6,921 bases of DNA. Source: Moraxellaceae bacterium (GTDB taxonomy: Bacteria; Pseudomonadota; Gammaproteobacteria; Pseudomonadales; Moraxellaceae). Position 1 is the first letter of the stretch. Every line of letters starts with the position of its first letter. The stretch spans positions 1-6,921 of the forward strand of contig JAJNDL010000060.1 of NCBI GenBank assembly GCA_021156385.1, in the 5' to 3' direction. Under the pieces are notes generated by a model. The model did not search any database and was not told the DNA's origin. It saw only the letters and a program-made list of their open reading frames with translations. Shown here piece after piece: positions 1-5,952 of this stretch. A program made the position numbers and the translations under genes.

Positions 1-663
1 CAGCAGGTAGTAGGCGCTGGGGACCAGCGAGGAGCTGGGGAAACGCTTCACGAAGGCCAGCATGGGCGGGATGGCCTTGTCGGCACCGCCGGTACGGAAG
101 GTATCGTAGGCGGCGAGGTAGGCCCGCTTTTCATCTTCAACACTGGCCCGGGGCATGACAGCCGGGACGGCCGCCGGCGTGGCGGCCGGTGCCGCAGTGG
201 AGCCGGGGACCGTGCCCGCAGCGGCCGCACCGCCGGCGGCCGGGGCGGCCCCGGTGGCACCGGAGCTGGCCGGCATGGCGGGAATCGCGCCGGCGGTCAT
301 CTGGTTGAGCACTTCCTGCTGGGCCGACATGCGCTGGTCGAGGTCGGTGTAGCGCAGGCGCAGGTCGTTCTGCAGCTTTTCGATCAGGAAGCCCTGCTGC
401 TCCACCGCGCCGCGCAGCTGTTCGAGCTCCTTGCGCAGCTGCTGCTGCTCCGTGTACTGCTCCCAGGCCGTGTTGCCCGCAGCTTCCGGACTGGTGCCTG
501 CCGGAGCGGGTGCGCCGATCGGCGTGGAGGCCAGCGGCGCCTTGCTGGCCACGGCCGTGGTGGCCGGGCCGGTGAGGGAGCGTTCTTCGACGGGGATTTC
601 GGCATGGGCCCCGGCGGCCACGGACAGCAGCAGGGGCAGGGCGGCAACGGGAATATGTTTCAT
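1..663 (-). CDS. cpoB: Tol-Pal cell division coordinator CpoB (YbgF), 3' end cut by window
   Basis: Periplasmic partner of the Tol-Pal system; in Enterobacteria, CpoB couples peptidoglycan synthesis (PBP1B/LpoB) to outer-membrane constriction through TolA. 221 residues are visible, with the reading frame open to base 1. Residues 1-21 are a Sec signal peptide ending AGAHA, then EIPVEER. After a Pro/Ala-rich stretch comes a Gln/Glu-rich trimerising coiled coil at about 66-118 (QLRGAVEQQGFLIEKLQNDL, then YTDLDQRM), the family's N-terminal signature. A long Ala/Gly/Pro-rich linker (about 122-172) leads to the first TPR (VEDEKRAYLAAYDTF...GGADKAIPPMLAFVKRFPSSS...AYYLL). Family members are usually about 250-300 residues, so roughly the last two TPRs are missing beyond the window. 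The start codon fits the signal peptide; the Shine-Dalgarno is weak. The gene lies 93 bases after the phosphatase gene rather than directly after pal. Identity is secure from architecture and the tolB/pal neighbourhood. Confidence 0.9.
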   Translation of the reverse strand, partial: MKHIPVAALPLLLSVAAGAHAEIPVEERSLTGPATTAVASKAPLASTPIGAPAPAGTSPEAAGNTAWEQYTEQQQLRKELEQLRGAVEQQGFLIEKLQNDLRLRYTDLDQRMSAQQEVLNQMTAGAIPAMPASSGATGAAPAAGGAAAAGTVPGSTAAPAATPAAVPAVMPRASVEDEKRAYLAAYDTFRTGGADKAIPPMLAFVKRFPSSSLVPSAYYLL

Positions 664-756
664 GATCGGCACTCGCGGAGGGCTGACAGGATAAGGACGG
701 AGTTTGCGGAGATATTCCTGAGCTGTCTGTTGGAGATGTTAAGCCCGGATGAGCGA

Positions 757-1473
757 TCAGGTATCAATCACGACGACTGTGATGTTGTCCTTGCCGCCTT
801 TTGCATTCGCGAGCTCGACCAGCACCGGGCAGATATCCGCCGGCTTGCCACCGCGCCCGAGCAAGGCGGCGATTTCGGTGTCGTTCACCATCTCGTACAG
901 GCCGTCGGAGCAGATCAGGTAGCGGTCGCCGGCCTCCGTTGCGTGCTGGCCGATGTCGAGCTTCAGGGCCTCTTCCAGGCCGAGGGCATGGGTGAGGATG
1001 TTGCGGGCCACCTTGGCGCGGGCTTCCTCGGGGGTGTAGAGGCCCTTGTCGATGAATTCCTGCAGCAGGGAGTGGTCGCGGGTGAGGGCGGTCAGCTGGC
1101 CGCGGCGCAGGCGGTAGAGACGGGAGTCGCCGACATGGGCCACCGTCAGCTTTGCGCCATCGAGGAGCAGGGCGACGACGGTCGTGCCCATGCCGTGGTA
1201 GCGGGCGGAACTGGCCGCCTTCTCGCGGATGCCGGCATGTGCCGCTTGCACGGCGGTTTCGAGCCGGTCGTGCGCGGAGAGGCCCGCGGTCTGGCGCAGG
1301 ATGGCCATGGTCGTATTGACGGCGATGTCGCTGGCGACGTCGCCGGCGTTGTGGCCGCCCATGCCGTCGGCAAGCACGGCAATGCCGAGCTCGGGCGCCA
1401 GGGCATAGGCGTCTTCGTTATGGTCGCGTTGCCGGCCGGGATCGGTCAGGCCGGCAAAGATCGGGGACTTCAT
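757..1473 (-). CDS. PP2C-family serine/threonine protein phosphatase (PppA/PrpC/Stp type)
   Basis: Cytoplasmic metal-dependent (PPM) phosphatase that removes phosphate from Ser/Thr, probably reversing the adjacent kinase. The 238-residue length is normal for a single-domain bacterial PP2C. All core motifs are present: R14..NED (Asp21) for metal binding, ADGMGGH (Asp36, Gly37), GMGTTVV (95-100), VAHVGDSRLYR (111-121), LTRDHS (130-135), ICSDGL (Asp190) and KGGKDNITVVV (Asp229). The metal-ligand Asp residues are intact, so it should be active. There is no signal peptide or membrane segment. The ATG at 1473 has AGAGGAG upstream with an 11-base gap. It lies 92 bases downstream of the kinase gene, separated by a GC-rich hairpin, and no terminator follows before cpoB. 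Kinase/PP2C pairing is a standard genomic arrangement; which substrates it acts on is inference. Confidence 0.95.
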   Translation of the reverse strand: MKSPIFAGLTDPGRQRDHNEDAYALAPELGIAVLADGMGGHNAGDVASDIAVNTTMAILRQTAGLSAHDRLETAVQAAHAGIREKAASSARYHGMGTTVVALLLDGAKLTVAHVGDSRLYRLRRGQLTALTRDHSLLQEFIDKGLYTPEEARAKVARNILTHALGLEEALKLDIGQHATEAGDRYLICSDGLYEMVNDTEIAALLGRGGKPADICPVLVELANAKGGKDNITVVVIDT

Positions 1474-1507
1474 CAGGACAACGGCTCCTCTGGTCCTTAC
1501 CCTCGAA

Positions 1508-1547
1508 GCGCTGCCGCGGCGTGGTGCGGATTGCGGCGCGGCAGCGC
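1508..1547 (-). other. GC-rich hairpin in kinase-phosphatase spacer
   Basis: There is a perfect 11-bp inverted repeat, GCGCTGCCGCG (1508-1518) and CGCGGCAGCGC (1537-1547), with an 18-base loop. It lies between the kinase stop (TAA at 1566-1568) and the phosphatase Shine-Dalgarno (about 1484-1490). No T-run follows on the minus strand, so it does not look like an intrinsic terminator. A role in RNA stability, processing or partial attenuation that sets the kinase:phosphatase ratio is possible but inferred. Confidence 0.5.
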
Positions 1548-1565
1548 GGTGTCAGTGGTATGTTC

Positions 1566-4154
1566 TTATTCTTCGGCTTCGGTCAGCGGTTCGCTGCTGT
1601 CCTTCTTGCAGGAGTCGATGCAGCCCTTGATGGCCGCCGCGAACTCCTTGCCGTTCTGGTAGCGCGCTTCCGGATCCTTGGCCAGCGCGCGGTCGATGAC
1701 GCCGGCGATGCAGGGCAACAGGTCGGCGAGCTCGGGCTTGGCATCGAATACGGAGGCGTGTGGCTCGTTGGCGATCTTGAACATCAGCGTCGCCATCGAT
1801 TCGCCGCGGAAGGGCGCCACGCCGGCGAGCATCTGGTAGAACATCACGCCCAGCGAATACAGGTCGGAACGGCCGTCGACCTTCTTGCCCGCCACCTGTT
1901 CCGGCGACATGTAGGTCGGCGTGCCCAGCACGGTGCCGGTCTTGGTCTTGCTGGCATCGGTGATGCGCGCGATGCCGAAGTCGGTGATCTTGATGGTGCC
2001 CTTGTCCGGGTCGTACATGATGTTCGCGGGCTTGATGTCGCGGTGCACGATGTTGTGCTGGTGCGCGTAGTCGAGTGCGAGCGCGGACTTGTAGACGATG
2101 TTCACCACCTTCGCGATGGGCAGCAGCGTATCCGGCTTGGTGTAGCGCGCCAGGTCGTGGCCGTGCAGGAATTCCATGGCGATGTAGGCGAGGTCGTGCT
2201 CTTCGCCGGCATCGTAGATGGTGACGATGTTGGGATGATTGAGGCGGCCGGCGGTCTCGGCCTCGCGGAAGAAGCGTTCCTTGATCTCGGCGAGCTCGTC
2301 ACCTTCGAACTCGTCCTTCAGCGCCATGGTCTTGATGGCGACGACGCGGTTGATCTTGGGATCGCGGCCGAGATACACGACGCCCATGGCGCCCTTGCCC
2401 AGCTCCTTCTCCACCTGGTAGCGGCCCAGCATGGGTTTCTCGTCGCTGCCCGGCGTCAGGATCATGGTGGCGGCCGCGGAGCTCATGGCGCCGCCGCCGA
2501 GGATGACGGTCTCTTCCAGCTTCTGCGCGCGCTGCAGCTTCTGCGGCAGGTCGCGGAACTTGGGATCGTAGTCGGCGATGGCCTGGTACACCGAGACCGC
2601 CTTGTTGAACTGGCGCTTGCGCTCGTAGTCGAGGGCGAGGTTGTAGAGCACGTCGGCCATGGAGTCGTCCATGGGGCACTTGCGGAACTTCTCGAAGGCC
2701 ATGTCGAGCTGGCCGGTCTGCTGCAGGGCGAGGCCGAGCTGGCGGTTGGATTCCGCCGACTGCACTTCGGATTTTTCCTTGGCCTTCTCCGTCACGAAAT
2801 AGTGCTTGGTCGTGATCAGTACGTAGCCGGCGGCGACGATGACGGCGGGCAGCATGAGTTCGACCCAGATGCCGGAGCTCTTCATCAGGATGAAGTGCGT
2901 CATGACCATGGTCACCACGAAGGCCACGGTCACGGCCGCGGCCGGCACGGCCTTGAGGCGCGACAGGCCGAAGATCACGAAGGCGGCGGCGAGCAGGATC
3001 ATGCCCCAGCGCAGCGCCATGCCCCACTCGGGCGTGATGAAGAAGTTCTGGTTGAGGATGCTGGCGACGTTGTGCGCGAGGATGCGTGCCGGTTCCATGC
3101 CGGCGGAGATCGGCGTCACCTGCGGTGCGCCGAGACCGTAGGCGGTGGGGCCGATGATGACGATCTTGTCCTTGTATTTGCTGACCGGGATCTTGCCGCT
3201 GGCCACGTCGAAGAAGGAGTCCTCGACGAAGGCGGAGCGGCCGTCGCGATTGCCGTAGAAGTAGGTGCGCATCTGCATGAAGGGATCGGTCTTGATCTTC
3301 AGCGGGCCGAGGCTCAGGCCTTCGCCGAGGTTCACGCTGATGTCGCCGACGTTACGGTTCAGGCTGCGCGCAGCGAGCATGAGGGCCAGCGACGGATAGT
3401 AGGCATTGGCGTGGCGCACCATCAGCAGCTCGTTGCGCACGGTGCCGTCGATATCGGGGTTGGTCGCCACGTGGCCGATGAAGGCGGCCTTCTCGCCGAG
3501 GATCTGGATGGGCGGGATGGCTTCCAGCGAATCCGGCGGCTCGTAGCCGGCATCACGGGCGCCGATGCGGTCGCGGATGGCGGCAATCTGGTTGCGGGTG
3601 ACGTAGTCGGGCAGGGCCTTGTCGGGGTTGCCCAGCGGCTCGCCCAGCACGAACTGCATGGGCAGCACGACGTTGCCGGCCTGGCCCAGAGCATCGGCCA
3701 GATGCTGGTCGGTGTTCAGTGCCGCTTCGGACGTGGTGAGCTTGGTGCCCAGCTCGCCGATGGCCGCGTTGCCGGTGGCCAGGGCGGCGAGATTGGCATT
3801 GTAGAAGCTGTTGATGTCGCGGATGGCGACGAGGCCCGGGTCGAGTTGCGGCTCGGACAGGATGATGGGCAGGCCGACCGCCTTGGCGCCTCCGGCCTGC
3901 AGGTCGGTCACCATCTTCGCGAGCCGGGTGCGCGGCCAGGGCCAGCGGCCGAGGTTGGCGATACTCTGGTCGTCGATGGCGATGATGGCGACCTTGTCGC
4001 CCGGTTCATGAGAGCTGACGCGCACGCCGAAGTCGTAGGCATATCGCTCGATGTTGTCGACGACATCGGTGGCGGCGGCGACGATGAGCATGCCCAGCAC
4101 GATGACGACGCCGGCAAGCCAGTCGGCCTTCCAGAAAGAAGTTCCTTTTCGCAT
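1566..4154 (-). CDS. CHASE2-TPR membrane serine/threonine protein kinase
   Basis: Membrane receptor kinase of 862 residues: a periplasmic CHASE2 sensor passes a signal through the membrane to a cytoplasmic Hanks-type kinase. Order: basic start and TM1 (about 12-29); CHASE2 (about 30-370; VAIIAIDDQSIANLGRWPWP at 55-74, ALMLA, KIVIIGPTA at 330-338); three membrane helices (about 379-398, 403-425, 430-449); two TPR-like repeats (about 468-536); a short Thr/Ala/Gly linker; and the kinase (579-843). Kinase motifs are complete: glycine loop GKGAMG (586-591), VAIK Lys608, helix-C Glu632, HRDIKPAN (Asp706, Asn711), DFG (725-727), a Thr-rich activation loop (KTKTGTVLGTPTYMSPE) and DLYSLG (764-769). 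It should be catalytically competent. The start ATG is preceded by GGGGGT four bases upstream. A phosphatase gene lies just downstream, its likely antagonist. The signal sensed cannot be read from sequence. The CHASE2-kinase assignment is firm; TPR boundaries are approximate. Confidence 0.93.
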   Translation of the reverse strand: MRKGTSFWKADWLAGVVIVLGMLIVAAATDVVDNIERYAYDFGVRVSSHEPGDKVAIIAIDDQSIANLGRWPWPRTRLAKMVTDLQAGGAKAVGLPIILSEPQLDPGLVAIRDINSFYNANLAALATGNAAIGELGTKLTTSEAALNTDQHLADALGQAGNVVLPMQFVLGEPLGNPDKALPDYVTRNQIAAIRDRIGARDAGYEPPDSLEAIPPIQILGEKAAFIGHVATNPDIDGTVRNELLMVRHANAYYPSLALMLAARSLNRNVGDISVNLGEGLSLGPLKIKTDPFMQMRTYFYGNRDGRSAFVEDSFFDVASGKIPVSKYKDKIVIIGPTAYGLGAPQVTPISAGMEPARILAHNVASILNQNFFITPEWGMALRWGMILLAAAFVIFGLSRLKAVPAAAVTVAFVVTMVMTHFILMKSSGIWVELMLPAVIVAAGYVLITTKHYFVTEKAKEKSEVQSAESNRQLGLALQQTGQLDMAFEKFRKCPMDDSMADVLYNLALDYERKRQFNKAVSVYQAIADYDPKFRDLPQKLQRAQKLEETVILGGGAMSSAAATMILTPGSDEKPMLGRYQVEKELGKGAMGVVYLGRDPKINRVVAIKTMALKDEFEGDELAEIKERFFREAETAGRLNHPNIVTIYDAGEEHDLAYIAMEFLHGHDLARYTKPDTLLPIAKVVNIVYKSALALDYAHQHNIVHRDIKPANIMYDPDKGTIKITDFGIARITDASKTKTGTVLGTPTYMSPEQVAGKKVDGRSDLYSLGVMFYQMLAGVAPFRGESMATLMFKIANEPHASVFDAKPELADLLPCIAGVIDRALAKDPEARYQNGKEFAAAIKGCIDSCKKDSSEPLTEAEE

Positions 4155-4318
4155 GGGGACCCCCGCAGAAGCAAAGCAGAAACATCCCGGCTGGCCGGGA
4201 AACTGCCGAGACTTCTAACAGATGCGCAGGGGCATGTACAAGGCGGAGACGCAGTGATGCGTGCCAGTGGCGGAGGCGATGGGGCCAGCGGCGCAGCCGT
4301 GCCCCTGGTCCGGTTTTC
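4155..4318. other. 164-base spacer with two hairpins, upstream of the CHASE2 kinase
   Basis: No gene is seen here. Just after the stop of the upstream gene is an imperfect GC-rich hairpin at 4281-4305 (outer arms GGGGC/GCCCC, inner CGGC/GCCG) with no T-run. Nearer the kinase start is a compact stem at 4186-4199 (CCCGG-CTGG-CCGGG). On the minus strand it is followed by a broken T-rich stretch (ATGTTTCTGCTTT), so it could be a weak terminator or a leader hairpin. A candidate promoter lies between the two. Confidence 0.4.
4212..4241 (-). promoter_or_regulatory. Candidate sigma70-type promoter for the CHASE2 kinase gene
   Basis: On the minus strand, TTGTAC (4241-4236) is followed 18 bases later by TAGAAG (4217-4212). 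The latter is preceded by TG one base upstream, an extended -10 arrangement (TGTTAGAAG). It would start transcription near 4205, about 50 bases before the kinase ATG. The match is partial (3/6 at -35, 4/6 at -10), so this is only a candidate. Confidence 0.25.
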
Positions 4319-5014
4319 TCAGGTCCTGATACGGCGTGCGGGCTTCAGTTCCGCGCTCAGCAACGCCAGCATGTAGCGGTTCCAGAGCTGGTGGATGGCA
4401 TTGCCGTCGATACGCGCGAGCAACCGGCGCAGACCGCGGATCCAGAGCGGCAGCCGGACATGGGTCTGGAAGTCCAGGATGACCGGGCGCTGCTCCGGCG
4501 TGACGAGGATGTTGCTGCCCTGGCCGAGATTGAGATGAACAACCCCGCGCCGGTGCACTTCCTCGACAAGCGCTTCCAGATGCTGGAAGAAATCGGCTGG
4601 CAGCTTCTCCATGAGGGCACAGCTGAGGGGGAGGCCTTCCACGTGCCGGTAGGCGAAGGCGAAGCGGTCCACGCGTACCACGGAGCCTGGCACGCCCTCC
4701 AGGCCTTCGAGCTTCTTCAGCGCGGCGAATTCGCGGGCAATGAGCCAGGCGCCAAGGGTCTGGCGCAGCCATGCGGGACGCGAAGCGAAATCCTTCACCA
4801 CCCATTCGGTGTCCTGCACCTTGAGCAGGCGCAGGTCGGCGCCGGCCGCAGAACCCCGGACCAGATAGTTGGCGGGCTGTGCCTCCAGCAATGCGCGGGT
4901 GGGCACGGAATCTTCGAGCCAGGTGTCCTGGCGAGCGGTAATCGCCGGCGTGGGCAGTCGGTTCTGAACGGGCAGCAGGCCGGGACGGGGCAGGGGAATG
5001 GGACGTACAGGCAT
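4319..5014 (-). CDS. RIO/WaaP-like small kinase-fold protein, possible pseudokinase
   Basis: A 231-residue cytoplasmic protein resembling the minimal bacterial kinase fold of RIO-type and Kdo/WaaP lipopolysaccharide kinases. Visible landmarks: WVVKDF (Lys74 as ATP-binding lysine), REFAALKKLEGLEGVPG (Glu95 as helix-C partner), YRHVEGLPL (hinge, 122-130), GVVHLNLGQGSNILV (157-171, catalytic-loop position with Asn168) and VILDFQ (Asp181, the DFG-equivalent Asp). The catalytic loop reads His-Leu-Asn where an Asp is expected (residue 162, codon AAT), so phosphotransfer may be lost or altered. The first 30 residues are Pro-rich and look disordered; no signal peptide or clear membrane helix is present. 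I chose the ATG at 5014 because AAGGAG lies six bases upstream; an in-frame ATG at 5020 abuts that site and a GTG at 5047 lies further up. Substrate unknown: protein, LPS core sugar or small molecule are all possible. The gene precedes a receptor kinase gene, suggesting an accessory signalling role. Confidence 0.75.
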   Translation of the reverse strand: MPVRPIPLPRPGLLPVQNRLPTPAITARQDTWLEDSVPTRALLEAQPANYLVRGSAAGADLRLLKVQDTEWVVKDFASRPAWLRQTLGAWLIAREFAALKKLEGLEGVPGSVVRVDRFAFAYRHVEGLPLSCALMEKLPADFFQHLEALVEEVHRRGVVHLNLGQGSNILVTPEQRPVILDFQTHVRLPLWIRGLRRLLARIDGNAIHQLWNRYMLALLSAELKPARRIRT

Positions 5015-5020
5015 GGGCAT

Positions 5021-5026
5021 CTCCTT
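5021..5026 (-). promoter_or_regulatory. Ribosome binding site AAGGAG deciding the 5014 start
   Basis: AAGGAG on the minus strand directly abuts the ATG at 5020 but lies six bases before the ATG at 5014, which is normal spacing. It therefore favours the 5014 start over the upstream in-frame ATG and GTG. Confidence 0.7.
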
Positions 5027-5040
5027 ATGCCGATGGATTC

Positions 5041-5074
5041 CTGTCACCTGCTCCAGCCTTCTTTGTGGTGACAG
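5041..5074. promoter_or_regulatory. 8-bp perfect dyad in the leader of the small kinase-like gene
   Basis: CTGTCACC (5041-5048) and GGTGACAG (5067-5074) form a perfect inverted repeat with an 18-base spacer, about 15 bases upstream of the AAGGAG site. A weak candidate promoter (TTGCAG at 5101-5096, 17-base gap, ATAGCT at 5078-5073) would overlap its distal arm. It could be an operator or an RNA leader hairpin; no regulator is recognisable. Confidence 0.35.
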
Positions 5075-5152
5075 CTATGTGTCCGGCCAGTGTCGCTGCA
5101 AACAGGGGGCTGCCGACAATTCAACTTCCTTAGGGAATTGGTTAAGCCTGCA

Positions 5153-5187
5153 AATAAAAATGGACGGATAAACCGTCCATTTTTATT
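5153..5187. terminator. Bidirectional intrinsic terminator after pal
   Basis: A perfect 15-bp inverted repeat (arms 5153-5167 and 5173-5187, five-base loop). The core is GGACGG/CCGTCC flanked by A-runs on one side and T-runs on the other, so it reads as GC stem plus T-tract in both directions. It begins 19 bases after the pal stop codon. On the minus strand the stem is followed by ATTTTTATT. It should end the tolB-pal transcript and isolate the kinase cluster downstream. Confidence 0.9.
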
Positions 5188-5206
5188 GCGATTACGCAAA
5201 AACCGA

Positions 5207-5797
5207 TCAGGGCTTGCCGGCAGTGTAGTCCAGCTCCACGCGACGGTTCTCGGCCCACACGCTTTCGGACTCGCCGGTGGTGACCGGCTTTTCCTCGCCG
5301 TAGCTGACCACTTCGATCTGGTCAGTTTTGACACCATTGCTGGTCAGGAATGCTGCCACGGCCTTGGCGCGACGCTCGCCCAGGGCCATGTTGTATTCGC
5401 GGGTGCCGCGCTCGTCGGTATGGCCGCCGATCTGTGCACGTGCTGCGGCATTCTTGCTCAGGTACTGGGCATGGGCCTTCAGTGCGTTGTAGTCGTCGGG
5501 CAGGATGTCCGAGCTGTCGTAATCGAAGTGGAAGATCCTGACGCTGAGCGGGTTGCCAGCGGCGGCACCGCCCGCAGCGCCCTGGCCGTTGGCACCGCCA
5601 CCCAGCGCCTGGCTGTCGAGGCCGCCGCCGGTACCGGCGGATGTGGTTTCAGCGCCACCGGCACCGTAACCGGTTGCAGCCTGGCCGCCCGCACTGCCCG
5701 TGCCGTCAGCCGTATCGGGCTTCTTGGTGGTGCAGGCAGCCAGCCCCATTGCCAGCAGCACGGCTGCCAGAATCGTGGTGTTGCGGGAAATGAACAT
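5207..5797 (-). CDS. pal: Peptidoglycan-associated lipoprotein Pal
   Basis: Outer-membrane lipoprotein that binds peptidoglycan and TolB, tethering the outer membrane to the wall and aiding constriction at division. 196 residues. Residues 1-21 form a lipoprotein signal with lipobox LAAC, giving lipidated Cys22. Next comes a Gly/Ala-rich, low-complexity linker (about 31-82), then the OmpA-like domain (about 84-191) with the hallmark stretches IFHFDYDSSDI, GGHTDERGTREYNMALGERR (peptidoglycan-binding region), VSYGEEKP and WAENRRVELDY. The ATG at 5797 has GGAG nine bases upstream. An in-frame ATG at 5812 overlaps that site and would add MEKKV; it is less likely. It follows tolB by 155 bases and is closed by a strong terminator. 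Nothing suggests damage; the domain is full length. Confidence 0.96.
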   Translation of the reverse strand: MFISRNTTILAAVLLAMGLAACTTKKPDTADGTGSAGGQAATGYGAGGAETTSAGTGGGLDSQALGGGANGQGAAGGAAAGNPLSVRIFHFDYDSSDILPDDYNALKAHAQYLSKNAAARAQIGGHTDERGTREYNMALGERRAKAVAAFLTSNGVKTDQIEVVSYGEEKPVTTGESESVWAENRRVELDYTAGKP

Positions 5798-5952
5798 GAC
5801 TTTTTTCTCCATGCAGTCGAAAAACAGCGCAAAAAAATCAGGGTACAACGTCACGTGCAGCAAGCCTGGCGAACGTGATTCGCCAAGTGGTCCAGGGCAT
5901 TCCCGGCAAGGGCTTAATATAACTCAAACCACTAAGAAGTTGCCTCTACAAA
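5798..5952. other. tolB-pal spacer with hairpin and possible pal promoter
   Basis: 155 bases without a gene, AT-richer than its surroundings. It holds a perfect 7-bp hairpin TGGCGAA-CGTGA-TTCGCCA (5867-5885) with no T-run. A TATATT hexamer on the minus strand (5921-5916) could be a -10 box, but no good -35 lies at the right distance. Close to pal, A/T homopolymer runs flank the ribosome site (5801-5837). Confidence 0.4.

Noticed and set aside
122..300. Ala/Gly/Pro-rich repetitive-looking stretch in cpoB as a DNA repeat
   Set aside because: The bases vary and encode a low-complexity linker between coiled coil and TPR; no exact tandem unit was found.
604..1662. Plus-strand open frame of 352 codons opposite the phosphatase
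   Set aside because: It spans two minus-strand genes and their spacers, has no recognisable motif, and is explained by GC-rich codon bias on the opposite strand.
4186..4199. CCCGG/CCGGG stem as an intrinsic terminator before the CHASE2 kinase
   Set aside because: The stem is only five or six pairs and the following T-rich stretch is interrupted, so it is kept only as a hairpin in the spacer description.
1521..4376. Very long open frame (951 codons) on the plus strand opposite the CHASE2 kinase
   Set aside because: Its product is a His/Val/Gly/Asp-rich composition typical of antisense frames in high-GC genes, with no domain signal, while the minus strand encodes a complete kinase with all motifs.
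4391..5071. Plus-strand open frame of 226 codons opposite the small kinase-like gene
   Set aside because: No recognisable domain; the minus-strand frame has kinase-fold motifs and a strong ribosome site.
5798..5863. Longer pal start adding 22 residues before the lipoprotein signal
   Set aside because: It would place extra aromatic residues ahead of a proper lipoprotein signal peptide; the 5797 ATG has a spaced ribosome site.
5090..5878. Plus-strand open frame of 262 codons opposite pal
   Set aside because: It runs through the terminator hairpin and mirrors the pal coding sequence; Pal on the minus strand is unmistakable.
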